22,804 nt of DNA from Sulfurimonas sp. (GTDB lineage: Bacteria; Campylobacterota; Campylobacteria; Campylobacterales; Sulfurimonadaceae): NCBI GenBank assembly GCA_015663215.1, contig DQSP01000090.1, positions 1 to 22,804 on the forward strand, written 5' to 3'. The translations under genes were made by a program, and so were the position numbers. Position 1 is the first letter of the stretch. Every line of letters begins with the position of its first letter. Shown in pieces: positions 8,494-16,742 of this stretch. The notes under the pieces are model-generated. The model was given only the letters and a program-made list of their open reading frames with translations, had not been told where the DNA came from and did not search any database.

Positions 8494-8958
8494 TTATGCT
8501 GCTGTGACTTTAAAGTAGTTGTCATTTGCTATGTATGTGTTGAGCATTTTAACTCTCATAAAACTCGCTTGACTCTCTTGAGCTTTTGGAGGGAGGTCTT
8601 TGTCTACTCTTGGCGTTTGGTCTATCGTTCCTTTTGGTTTGATGAGAAATGAGAACATCTTTGTATTTGCTTCATAAGAGACTTTTGAGTTACTCATCGC
8701 ACTAAGCTTTGCAAACTTTGTTTGAGCAGCATTTTGTTTGTTCTCTTGCTTGTTTAGTCGCTGTCGGTTGTTAAGTGCTTTGTAGTTTGAGATATAACTC
8801 AGTGGAATTTTAGAATCAGTAAAAGCAGGGCTATTAGTATTTTGTAAAAGTTTACTAGCAAAAGATTCTGTTTTTTTTGCAGGCTCTATTGCCTTGTCAT
8901 TTTGCAGTTTTTTTGTAACAGAGGTATCGACATAAGTGCTATACGATGAAACAAACAT
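8494..8958 (-). CDS. Hypothetical protein, disordered, Lys/Ser/Asn/Gln-rich
   Basis: I do not recognise this 154-residue protein. No signal peptide, membrane segment or cysteine is visible. Residues 15-115 are polar and low in aromatic residues (many K, N, Q, S), suggesting disorder; the last 35 residues (QASFMRVKMLNTYIANDNYF) look more ordered. It is probably real: the ATG at 8958 has a good ribosome site (AAGGA at 8966-8970) and a TATAAT box at 8984-8989 upstream, and codon use resembles neighbouring genes. It is a single-gene unit, divergent from the HAMP-like gene and convergent with ymdB. A small secreted or appendage-associated protein is conceivable from composition, but that is a guess. 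Confidence 0.72.
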   Translation of the reverse strand: MFVSSYSTYVDTSVTKKLQNDKAIEPAKKTESFASKLLQNTNSPAFTDSKIPLSYISNYKALNNRQRLNKQENKQNAAQTKFAKLSAMSNSKVSYEANTKMFSFLIKPKGTIDQTPRVDKDLPPKAQESQASFMRVKMLNTYIANDNYFKVTAA

Positions 8959-8983
8959 ACTTTATCCTTTATGATATGCTAAA

Positions 8984-8989
8984 ATTATA
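8984..8989 (-). promoter_or_regulatory. -10 box for the 8494-8958 gene
   Basis: A perfect TATAAT on the - strand, 25 nt upstream of ATG 8958, followed by an AAGGA ribosome site. No clear -35 is visible, which is common for sigma-70 promoters in Campylobacterota. The opposite strand carries the promoter of the divergent gene starting at 9056. Confidence 0.55.
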
Positions 8990-9055
8990 AGGCAAATTGG
9001 CTTAAACTGTTCTTCTGTTTTTGATACAATGATAATATGTAATAAAGGTAAAGCG

Positions 9056-9472
9056 ATGAAAAAGTTAAATAATGATATTTTTTTTAAAACAATTTTGCTG
9101 TTTTTAGGGCTTTTCATAGTTCTTTTTATCGTCTCTTATGCACTCTCAAAGCATTTTATTTTATCTTTAGTGCTTAGCGATACTCAGTCATTAGCCCAAA
9201 CCCTAGAAGCTTTTAACCTTGTCTGGATGAAAATTACTTTAGTTTTTATTGTGTTGATGTTAGGAACTTATTTTATTTTAAAATATTTACAAAAGAGAGT
9301 ATATGAAGATGTAGAGAGTTTATCAGAGTATATTTATGAAATCTCAGAAAATAAAAACTACACTAAACCTCTTAAGATACAACACTACTTAGAATTTCTA
9401 CAAATAGCAGTTTCTTTAAAGAATATTACAAAACGTTTAGCTCAAAAAGATAGAAAAACGGATAAAAAATAG
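9056..9472 (+). CDS. Small two-TM membrane protein with HAMP-like cytoplasmic tail
   Basis: An unrecognised 138-residue membrane protein. I chose ATG 9056 (M-K-K-L-N-N-D) over the ATG at 9029, because AAAGGT at 9043-9048 gives a normal ribosome site and the longer version would start right at a TACAAT -10 box (9025-9030). Two membrane segments (about 11-34 and 60-80) flank a short periplasmic loop of about 25 residues. The cytoplasmic tail (81-138) resembles a HAMP linker: KRVYEDVESLSEYIYEISENK, then a second amphipathic helix and a Lys-rich end. This is the layout of the input half of a sensor kinase or chemoreceptor but with no output domain. The stop is genuine, and the following gene is not a kinase. 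Function unknown. Confidence 0.72.
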   Translation: MKKLNNDIFFKTILLFLGLFIVLFIVSYALSKHFILSLVLSDTQSLAQTLEAFNLVWMKITLVFIVLMLGTYFILKYLQKRVYEDVESLSEYIYEISENKNYTKPLKIQHYLEFLQIAVSLKNITKRLAQKDRKTDKK

Positions 9473-9510
9473 CAAAATGCAATACTTTTTAAAAAACTAA
9501 TAATTTTTGG

Positions 9511-9530
9511 TTATATTTTTAAAAATATAA
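9511..9530. promoter_or_regulatory. 20-bp perfect AT palindrome over the promoter of the CI-like gene
   Basis: TTATATTTTTAAAAATATAA is its own reverse complement over all 20 bases. Its right end overlaps a perfect TATAAT -10 box (9526-9531) that would start transcription about 8 nt before ATG 9546. A protein bound here would block the promoter. Because the next gene encodes a small HTH protein, autoregulation is the natural reading. With no G or C it would make a weak RNA hairpin, so a terminator for the upstream gene is less likely. Confidence 0.5.
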
Positions 9531-9545
9531 TACAGAGAGTGATTT

Positions 9546-9758
9546 ATGAAAGATTTTAGAGCTATTATAGAGCAGTTGAAAAAAAACATAGCAGGTGACT
9601 CACAGAAGAAAGTCTTAGACAAAGATGTATCAAATTTACTCAATATAAATCAAGCAAGATTTGCTACGATGAAAAAACGTAATGTGACTCCTTATGAAGA
9701 TATATTACGTCTTTGTGAGAGTAAAAAACTCTCTTGTAATGAAATATTTTTTGATTAA
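9546..9758 (+). CDS. Small phage CI repressor-like HTH protein
   Basis: A 70-residue protein that is only a helix-turn-helix domain of the phage CI-repressor type. The core reads KDVSNLLNINQARFATMKKRN: helix 2 'VSNLLNI', turn, recognition helix 'QARFATMKKR', followed by the family's typical 'PYEDILRLCESKKLSCNEIFFD' end (compare I-P-Y-x-x-I-...-C-x-x-x-x-I-x-x-x-x-L-F-x). No C-terminal peptidase or dimerisation domain is present. It should bind DNA in the cytoplasm. The start ATG 9546 lies 14 nt behind a TATAAT box; AGAGAG serves as a weak ribosome site. The promoter overlaps a perfect palindrome, suggesting autoregulation. There are no phage genes around, so it appears to be a domesticated or stand-alone regulator. 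It converges with dnaX, 6 nt apart. Confidence 0.8.
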   Translation: MKDFRAIIEQLKKNIAGDSQKKVLDKDVSNLLNINQARFATMKKRNVTPYEDILRLCESKKLSCNEIFFD

Positions 9759-9764
9759 GTTTTG

Positions 9765-11501
9765 CTAAATCTTTGACTGTACAGTTACTTTTTTTGCTTC
9801 AAACATTTCAATAGCACGAGCAACCATAGGTTCTTGTGTTATGTCTACACCATTCGTCTCATCAAGTGGAGCAGGGTCATCACAGTTAGCTACACAGCTA
9901 GTATTTCCACCTACTTCAACATCTTCTATCATTGATGTCGTTTGTGGACCTTGTGCGGTTGCTATAGCATCGTTAACTGAAGATTTTTTCTCTGGTTCCT
10001 CTTCTTTAGTGCAGGCTACACCCTTTATCTGTGTCTCAAAACTAAATACTTCTCGAACAAGTTGTTTGATGACACCATAACCATGTTTAAGTGCTTTTTT
10101 ACACTCTTCATTCGCACAACTTTCCCATGTTAAAACATTATTTTCATAAGAGATGAAAGTTATGTTTTTTGTAAAACACTCACCTAATTCTGCATTCCTA
10201 TCGCTTATTTTACTTACAAGGCTATCAAATGTTAGCTGATGGGGGTTTATAGCTACGACTTCTTGTGCTATTTCTACTTGAGGTGTTTTAACTACTTCGG
10301 GTGATTGTGTTTGGGCTGGCTCTACTAGAGCTTCTTCTTTTATAACTTCTGGTGCCATCTCTGGTGTAGCTGATTGTATTTTGATACTTGGAGTTTGTGG
10401 TACTACGATCTGAGGACGTTCTACATCTTTTTCAAATGACTCTATCATCTGGTCTATCTCTCTTATACGAAGAGCTTCAACCATCTTAAAAAAGATAAGT
10501 GAAAGTACAAAACTACCATCTGCGTTTACACTAAAGAGATACTTCGAGTCAGATAATATTCTAAAAAATCTATCTAAAACTAGAGTGGAAAAAGGTGAGT
10601 CATGATTGTACATTTTCTCTTTTAAATAAGCAATGAGTTCATCCACAACCATTTCAGACTCATAATCTTCAAGTATTTTAGTTTTTGCAACTAAAGCACC
10701 ATAGTCTTTAGCAAAAACAGAGTCAAACAACTCATCTATAAACTTAGGATCAACAAGTCCAAGCATATCTGTAACGGTTCTCACATCTATATGGTTTTTA
10801 GAGTAGATGATGGCTTGGTCAAGAAGGGTGAGTGTATCACGAAGACTGCCATTACCACTTCTTGCTAATATCTCTAAAGCATCTGACTCATACTCTATGC
10901 CTTCAAGTTGCAAAATATGGGCTAGGTGATCTACTACCTTGTTTGCAGCGATACTTTTAAAGCGGAAGTGCTGTGTTCTGCTTAAAATAGTCGCTGGAAG
11001 TTTTAAGGGGTCTGTTGTAGCTAAAATAAACTTAACATATTCAGGTGGTTCTTCAAGTGTTTTTAAAAGAGCATTAAACGCTTCTTTTGTAAGCATATGG
11101 ACTTCATCAATGATAAAGATTTTAAAGCGAGCAACAGCTGGCTTATACTTTGTCTGTTCAACTAGGTCACGGATGTCATCTATCTTACGGCTAGAAGCAC
11201 CATCCATCTCGATGATGTCCATATGACGGCCTTCTATAGCCATAGTACAGTTAGAACAGACACCACAAGGATGATGACTCATCCCTTCTTCACAGATAAG
11301 AGCTTTTGCAAAGATACGAGCAGTAGAGGTTTTACCACTCCCTCTCAAACCTGAGAAAAGATAGGCATGAGAGAGTCTGTTTGAGTTAAGTGCGAGTGAA
11401 AGAGTCTGAGCAATAGTATCTTGACCTATGAGCTCATCAAAGTTTGAGGGACGGTATTTTCTTGCTAGTACTTCAGATGCTGCTTTCAAAAATGACTCCA
11501 T
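9765..11501 (-). CDS. dnaX: DNA polymerase III subunit gamma/tau
   Basis: 578 residues. Clamp-loader AAA+ ATPase: Walker A GLRGSGKT (51-58), zinc module Cys70, Cys79, Cys82, Cys85, Walker B/DEVH (129-135), LLKTLEEPPE, sensor 1 ATTDPLKL and the arginine-finger motif S-R-T (174-176; S-R-C in E. coli, the Arg is kept), then sensor 2 G-S-L-R-D. Residues about 350-425 form a Pro/Glu/Val-rich linker, followed by a C-terminal tau-like domain (430-578). The product loads the beta clamp and bridges polymerase and clamp loader. The start is ATG 11501; no ribosome site precedes it and TAAAAT (11516-11521) would give a leader of only a few bases. The common family start 'SEVLARKYRP' lies 8 residues further in but has no start codon there. 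No convincing frameshift site for a short gamma form was found. Confidence 0.95.
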   Translation of the reverse strand: MESFLKAASEVLARKYRPSNFDELIGQDTIAQTLSLALNSNRLSHAYLFSGLRGSGKTSTARIFAKALICEEGMSHHPCGVCSNCTMAIEGRHMDIIEMDGASSRKIDDIRDLVEQTKYKPAVARFKIFIIDEVHMLTKEAFNALLKTLEEPPEYVKFILATTDPLKLPATILSRTQHFRFKSIAANKVVDHLAHILQLEGIEYESDALEILARSGNGSLRDTLTLLDQAIIYSKNHIDVRTVTDMLGLVDPKFIDELFDSVFAKDYGALVAKTKILEDYESEMVVDELIAYLKEKMYNHDSPFSTLVLDRFFRILSDSKYLFSVNADGSFVLSLIFFKMVEALRIREIDQMIESFEKDVERPQIVVPQTPSIKIQSATPEMAPEVIKEEALVEPAQTQSPEVVKTPQVEIAQEVVAINPHQLTFDSLVSKISDRNAELGECFTKNITFISYENNVLTWESCANEECKKALKHGYGVIKQLVREVFSFETQIKGVACTKEEEPEKKSSVNDAIATAQGPQTTSMIEDVEVGGNTSCVANCDDPAPLDETNGVDITQEPMVARAIEMFEAKKVTVQSKI

Positions 11502-11549
11502 ATTTAATTGGAATCATTTTAGCATTTATAGAGTTAAAAGTTTCTATAA

Positions 11550-11978
11550 TTACTCAAGAACATAAAGTTGATCTTCACTTAAAATAGCTCTAGTATTATA
11601 TATACATTCTAAATGAACCATCGTTGCCTCTAGTCTAAGGGCTGCAATATCTTCAACTAAAGTTTTTAAGCTACTAGGTTTCATTCCTTGTTTACTTCTC
11701 TTTACAACTTCATTTTCAAGTTTTACTATTTGGAGATTTAGTGCTTTTGCAGTTCCCATCGTATGTTGGCGAATTTTAAGAAGTTTTGTTTTTTGCTCTT
11801 TACTCAGTGCAAGGTCTTCATCATCCCAAAGAATTTTCACCATCATAGTTAAGTGTGGAAGTTTACCTTGAATCAAAAAAGGTTTAGAAGATTTAGTTCC
11901 TTGGCTAGCACTAAGAGTAGTTGTTATTCCTGTCATGAGCATAGTTGCCGTAAGGAGAGTAAGTAATGTTTTTTTCAT
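11550..11978 (-). CDS. Spy/CpxP-like periplasmic protein
   Basis: 142 residues with a clear Sec signal peptide (1-24, K2-K3 then a Leu/Thr-rich core ending L-S-A-S). The mature protein is helical: 'LTMMVKILWDDEDLALSKEQKTKLLKIR' contains an L-S-x-x-Q variant of the LTxxQ motif of the Spy/CpxP family, and a second repeat-like region near the end reads 'LRLEATMVHLECIY...LSEDQL'. Family members are periplasmic chaperones or metal/envelope-stress sensors. A good AAGGA ribosome site precedes ATG 11978. It lies downstream of the cation ATPase, but an own promoter region with a 15-bp dyad (12019-12033) suggests separate, probably response-regulator, control. The family assignment is by motif and length only; the substrate is unknown. 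Confidence 0.68.
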   Translation of the reverse strand: MKKTLLTLLTATMLMTGITTTLSASQGTKSSKPFLIQGKLPHLTMMVKILWDDEDLALSKEQKTKLLKIRQHTMGTAKALNLQIVKLENEVVKRSKQGMKPSSLKTLVEDIAALRLEATMVHLECIYNTRAILSEDQLYVLE

Positions 11979-12018
11979 AATGAATCCTTGATGTTATTTG
12001 TAAAATAGTAACACAAGG

Positions 12019-12033
12019 ACATTAACTTAATGT
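12019..12033. promoter_or_regulatory. 15-bp dyad upstream of the Spy-like gene
   Basis: ACATTAA-C-TTAATGT is a perfect 7-bp inverted repeat around one central base, about 40 nt upstream of ATG 11978 and just ahead of a TACTAT -10-like sequence. TTAA also recurs with an 11-bp step on the - strand (TTAACATTAAGTTAATG), the spacing typical of OmpR-family response regulators. It may be the operator through which envelope stress controls the Spy-like gene. Confidence 0.4.
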
Positions 12034-12056
12034 TAAGAGATCCCTCTTTTATGCTC

Positions 12057-14754
12057 TTATATGTATTTAATTTTAAACACCTCTTTAATTCCTGAAAGAA
12101 CTAAAGTTGGGAGTGCTGCTATGAGTACAACCATAACTAAATGTTTGAGTGATATTGAATCTGTTCCAAGTGCTAAGTGCCCGATGTTAGAGTAGACCAT
12201 AACTAAAGAAAGAGTTACTGAAAGCCCTAAGGCATAGAGCAGGCTAATATTTTCAAATGGATTTCTTCTGTAAAGAGTAGAGAATGTTCTTGCATCAAAT
12301 ATATGAAACATTTGACCAAAAACAAGTGTCAAAAACCCTAAAGTTTGTGCATATGCAAGAGAATAATCATGATTTAGTGCGAACTTAAAAAGCCAAAAAG
12401 ATACAAAACCGAGAACTAAACCACGAAGAATGATAACTGAAGCTAAATTGTTGGCAAAAAAACCTTCATTTGGAGAGTGTGGTGTTTTTTGCATAAGATC
12501 TCCTTCTTCTTTTCTACTCCTAAGGCTAAAGAAGGTACTCCATCACTGATAAGGTTTACCCATAAAATCATAAGTGGTGTGAGTGTTAAAAGCGAGTAGT
12601 CGTTCATGAGTAAAAAGGCAAAAAGTATCACTGAGACTTCACTTACATTTGCTGTGAGTCCTTGACGGATAAACTTTTTGATATTATCAAAGATGCGACT
12701 CCTTCACGAACTGCTTTAACTATAGTCGTAAAGTTATCATCAAGTAGTATAAGGTCTGCTGAGTCTTTTGTTACATCTGTACCTGTGATACCCATAGCGA
12801 TGCCGATATCTGCTGACTTTATAGCAGGAGCATCGTTGATACCATCGCCCGTCATAGCGGCTACTTCCCCATTTGCTTTAAGAGCATTAATGATTCTGAG
12901 TTTATGTTCTGGAACAACTCTAGCAAAAACAGATGTCTCTTTTAGAGCCTCTTGTAGTTCTTCATCACTCATGGCATTTAGCTCACTTCCTATGATGACC
13001 CTCTCAATACCAGGCTGCATAAAACCGATTTCTCTGGCAATAGCCTCGGCAGTTTGAGCATAATCACCTGTAATCATAATAGTCTGTATTCCAGCACTAT
13101 GGCACTCTTTTACAGCAGGTATAACCTCTTTTCTCGGAGGGTCAATGATACTGTGTACTCCTAAAAAGGTAAATCCATGCTCATAACCTTCTTGTGTTAA
13201 GTCTAGGTGTGAAGCTTGGAGAGGTTTAAATGCAACAGCTAAAGTTCTTAATGCTCTTGAAGCAAAAGTATCTATAGCTTCATCAATATGCATGAGAGTT
13301 GTGCTATCAAGTGGACTTGTTTTGCCATGAAGATAGATATGCTCACTTCTTTGTGCGACAACATCAGGTGCACCTTTAACAACTACAAAGTACTTGTCGT
13401 CTGCTGTTTTTATAACAAGGCTCATGATTTTACGAGCCGAATCAAAGGCAAATGAGTGGATGATTTGAGTGCAATTTTCAAGCATGGCATCTTTAGATAT
13501 TCCAGCTTTTGCAGCAACTACTGCAACTGCACCCTCTGTTGGTGTTCCTATAATGGAAGAAGTACCATCTTGGGAAACTATTTGAGCATCATTACAGATG
13601 GCTGAGATTTGCAAAAGTTTATAAAGATCTTCATCATCTTTTTGATTCACTTCAGTTTTATTTTCGTCATAAAATGTACCCTCAGTCTCATACCCAGTCC
13701 CAGTAATATCATAATACTTTCCAGCAGCATAGATAGAGAGAACTTGCATCTTGTTCTGTGTCAGTGTTCCTGTCTTATCTGAACATATAACAGTCGTAGA
13801 GCCAAGTGTTTCAACCGAGGAGAGTTTTTTGATGAGTGCATTATTTTTTGACATCTCTTTTGCACCTATAGTTAAAACAATAGTTACAACAGTAGGAAGA
13901 CCCTCAGGAATGGCAGCAACGGTTAGTGAAATTCCCATGCCAACCATATCTACAAACACCATACCCTGCTCAATCCCAATACCTATAACCATAGCAACAA
14001 CAACAAATGCGGCAATGATAAGCATCTTAGAGAGTGCATGAATACGCTCTTGAAGAGGTGTCCTCTCATCTTTTGTATCTTGCATCATAGTGGCAATGTG
14101 TCCGAGTTGTGTATTCATCCCAGTTTCACACACTACCCCAAGACCATTACCTGCAAGAATTTGTGTCCCCATAAACGCCATATTTTGCCAATCAGCGATA
14201 TCTAAACCATCTTTATTAATGGTGTTACTAAACTTCTCAATAGGCTCAGACTCACCTGTGAGAGCGGCTTCTTCAATTAGTAACTGTGTTGCTTCTATAA
14301 TTCTAATATCAGCTTGAATTTTATTTCCAGTTACTAGTTTTATGATGTCACCTGGAACTAAGTCACTTGCGGGTACTTCTAACCATGAAGCGTCCCGGTA
14401 GACTTGAGCAATGGGTGCTGCCATATTTTTAAGTGCATCCATTGATTTTTTCATCTTCAGTTCTTGGAAAAATCCTATGCTAACATTTATAATGATGATA
14501 ACAGAGATAGCTATTGCATCTATGGTGTGAGAAGAGTATAGTGAAAGTGCTATACCTAAAAAAAGTATAAATATAAGAGGATTGTTAAACTGCATCAGTA
14601 AAATAGTGAGAGGAGATATAGGTTTTTTTGATTTAAGGGTGTTTAAGCCATGAGTCTGCTGTAATTCAACTACAGTACTCTTTGTCAAGCCATTATTTTG
14701 AGAACTATTGAGTTTTTTGAGTACTTCTTCTCTGTTTTTTTGATACCATTTCAT
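12057..14754 (-). pseudogene. P-type (Ca2+-type, P2) cation ATPase broken by two single-base lesions
   Basis: A P2-type cation pump in three frames. Segment 1 (14754 to about 12700, 685 matching residues): actuator TGES (166-169), M4 P-E-G-L-P (283-287), phosphorylation site D326 in C-S-D-K-T-G-T, K-G-A-P-D (460-464), hinge TGDGINDAP (635-643). After E684-G685 the frame is lost and a stop follows at 12643. Segment 2 (about 12697 to 12515) continues with FDNIKKFIRQGLTANVSEV (M5) and ILWVNLISDGVPSLALGVE (M6, with the N and D ligands of calcium-type pumps). At about 12510 the frame shifts again and segment 3 gives M7-M10 to the stop at 12057. Each lesion is repaired by adding one base. The whole would be about 890 residues, normal for the family. 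The start ATG 14754 has AAAGGA and a TATAAT box. Calcium is the likely ion from M4/M6 motifs, not proven. Sequencing error is the main alternative to a true pseudogene. Confidence 0.85.
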
Positions 14755-14786
14755 GTAGATAGTTCCTTTATTGTAGGTATTGAGAA

Positions 14787-14792
14787 ATTATA
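14787..14792 (-). promoter_or_regulatory. -10 box for the cation ATPase
   Basis: TATAAT on the - strand, 32 nt upstream of ATG 14754, in the 46-nt gap after murD. It is followed by an AAAGGA ribosome site. The -35 is poor. It suggests that the ATPase can be transcribed apart from the rho-murI-murD operon upstream. Confidence 0.5.
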
Positions 14793-14800
14793 ACAAAGAT

Positions 14801-16003
14801 TTAGAACCTTGAAACATTACTTTTAAACAAATCACCACGCTCTGCATAGGAGCTAAACTCATCAAGGCTAGAAGCAGCGGGGGAGAGTAGGGCTACTTCA
14901 TTTTGTTTTAAGTTAGTATCTATGTGTTTAATAGCAGTAGTAAGGTCTTTACAAAGAGTACAAGTGATGGTATAGCTTTTGGCTAAGTCCACAAGCTTTT
15001 TCTTATTTGAACCTATGGCATAAATATGAAGCTTTTTATTTTTTAAAAACTCAAAGAGTTCCTTCAAGTCTACACCCTTATCATCACCACCGAGTATAAG
15101 ATGTATAAAACTCTTCTCATAGCGTTTAACAGCAGCTATTGTTGCATCAAGATTAGTCGCTTTTGTATCATTTACCCATAAACGCTGCTGTGAATCTTTG
15201 AGTTCTTCTTGTCTATGAGGGTCAAGTGTGAAGCTATTTATCTTAGTGTATGAAACTCTATCAAAAAGTATTTTATCTACTGCCATGGCAAGAAGAGCAT
15301 CAGCAAGAAAAGCACCTTCAAACTTTATCTTTTTTGTATCTATCTCAAATATCTTTGCTAAGTCATTTTCATCTTTATATGTGATGAGTTTAGCTCGCGT
15401 CTCAGTATTTTTGTAGGCTTCAGGGATGATAGCGGTATCTACAATTCTCATTCTTTTAAGGGGTTTGAGCTTGTCACTTGCATAAGCATCCATATCACCA
15501 TGCCATGAGAGATGGTCAGGGCTTATTGGTAGTAAAACATAGATATTTGGTGTGGCTTCATTTGTGTAGTGCATGGTAAAAGAGCTAGTCTCAAGTATCC
15601 ATATAGGAGCACTCTGGTCAAGATCTGCTAGAGGTGTACCGATGTTTCCACCTGCTAAACTTCTCTTGTCTTGTAAAAGGTGCTGCATCATCTGTGTTGT
15701 AGTTGTTTTACCGTTTGTACCACTTATCCATACTTGTAAGTTTTTGACATCTTTAAAGTAGTCATATTCACTTATGAGATTTTGTGCTTTTTGTATCAAA
15801 GGATTTGAGGGAGGGATTCCAGGACTTGTTATCTCTAAGTCTGAATACTCTGGGTTAAATTCAGAAGAAGGTCTTACAAAAGAGCCGTTTACTCCGGCAT
15901 AAGATTCACTACATTTATCATCATAAAAGACTATGTTTGGTATGTGTTTTGTAAGTGGTTTAGTTGTAGTACCATAACCAAAAACAGAGACTCTTTTAGA
16001 CAT
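14801..16003 (-). CDS. murD: UDP-N-acetylmuramoylalanine--D-glutamate ligase
   Basis: 400 residues (E. coli 438). MurD adds D-glutamate to UDP-MurNAc-L-Ala in peptidoglycan precursor synthesis, in the cytoplasm. Visible motifs: ATP loop S-G-T-N-G-K-T-T-T (94-102), G-G-N-I-G-T-P (118-124), ETSSF (138-142), SPDHLSWHG (161-169), WVNDTKATNLDAT and the LGGDDKGVDL motif at the C-terminal domain, ending LLSPAASSLDEFSSYAERG. The N-terminal Rossmann-like domain is shortened, as in other members of the phylum. ATG 16003 lies 8 nt inside murI, which supplies its D-glutamate; the two are evidently co-translated. No missing residues seen. Confidence 0.95.
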   Translation of the reverse strand: MSKRVSVFGYGTTTKPLTKHIPNIVFYDDKCSESYAGVNGSFVRPSSEFNPEYSDLEITSPGIPPSNPLIQKAQNLISEYDYFKDVKNLQVWISGTNGKTTTTQMMQHLLQDKRSLAGGNIGTPLADLDQSAPIWILETSSFTMHYTNEATPNIYVLLPISPDHLSWHGDMDAYASDKLKPLKRMRIVDTAIIPEAYKNTETRAKLITYKDENDLAKIFEIDTKKIKFEGAFLADALLAMAVDKILFDRVSYTKINSFTLDPHRQEELKDSQQRLWVNDTKATNLDATIAAVKRYEKSFIHLILGGDDKGVDLKELFEFLKNKKLHIYAIGSNKKKLVDLAKSYTITCTLCKDLTTAIKHIDTNLKQNEVALLSPAASSLDEFSSYAERGDLFKSNVSRF

Positions 16004-16739
16004 CTAACCACCTTGAAGCAATGGAGCGAAGTGCTTCAGGGTTTTCTGAAGCAAAAAATTTGAGTGTTGGATTTGCATACTGTTTGTAAAAATCGAATTT
16101 GTTTTCTAAGTACTCAACGATTGAATCACCAGAGTGGATGAGTTTTGTATCTTTACCAAAGTAGTTTGAAAGAGTCTCTTTGAGTAATGGGAAGTGAGTA
16201 CATCCAAGTATAAGAGCATCAGGGTTTTTTATATCTTTAAAGTAGTGCTCAAGAGTTGCGTTTAAAATAGCCCCATCAAATATCTCCTCCTCAACAAGAG
16301 GAACAAAAAGAGGAGTAGATTTTACTTGGAGTTGTGTGAAGTTATGCTCAGATAAGCCCAACTCATAAGCTTTAGAATTAATAGTGGCGTTTGTACCTAT
16401 AACTAAGATATTTGAGTCTTTATTATCCATGGCGTTTGCAGTTGCAAGAACACCCGCTTCAACTACACCTATGACAGGACAAGTAGAGGACTCTTGCATC
16501 TCACTCAGAGCATAAGCACTTACAGTGTTACAAGCGACTATTATCATGTCAAGTTCAAAGTTTTTGAAAAACTCTACTGCCTCTATGGCATAACGGATGA
16601 TGGTATTTTTATCTTTAGTTCCATAAGGAACGCGAGCGGTATCTCCGAAGTAGATTATCTCTTCAAAGAGTTGGTGCTCAAGAAGTGACTTTACAACAGT
16701 TAAACCGCCAATACCACTATCAAAAACACCAACTTTCAT
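15996..16739 (-). CDS. murI: Glutamate racemase
   Basis: 247 residues. MurI interconverts L- and D-glutamate and supplies D-Glu for peptidoglycan. The two catalytic cysteines are seen at C70 (V-A-C-N-T) and C180 (L-G-C-T-H), with D7-S8 in FDSGIGGLTV and the Y-F-G-D-T-A-R-V-P-Y-G motif (30-40). The length is typical. The start ATG 16739 lies 3 nt after the rho stop and the 3' end overlaps murD by 8 nt, so rho-murI-murD is one transcription unit. Pairing with murD makes metabolic sense because MurD uses the product. Confidence 0.96.
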   Translation of the reverse strand: MKVGVFDSGIGGLTVVKSLLEHQLFEEIIYFGDTARVPYGTKDKNTIIRYAIEAVEFFKNFELDMIIVACNTVSAYALSEMQESSTCPVIGVVEAGVLATANAMDNKDSNILVIGTNATINSKAYELGLSEHNFTQLQVKSTPLFVPLVEEEIFDGAILNATLEHYFKDIKNPDALILGCTHFPLLKETLSNYFGKDTKLIHSGDSIVEYLENKFDFYKQYANPTLKFFASENPEALRSIASRWLDV

Positions 16740-16742
16740 TGT

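Noticed and set aside
9029..9055. ATG 9029 as start of the HAMP-like protein
   Set aside because: It overlaps the TACAAT promoter box and lacks a ribosome site; ATG 9056 has AAAGGT at normal spacing and starts MKK ahead of the first membrane helix.
9980..9992. A6 run in dnaX as a programmed frameshift site for a short gamma subunit
   Set aside because: It lies near residue 525 of 578, much too late for the usual gamma end, and no Shine-Dalgarno-like stimulator or hairpin is evident.
12500..12520. Programmed frameshift in the cation ATPase
   Set aside because: The purine run is not a proper X-XXY-YYZ site in the reading frame, and a second lesion 190 nt earlier has no slippery sequence at all.
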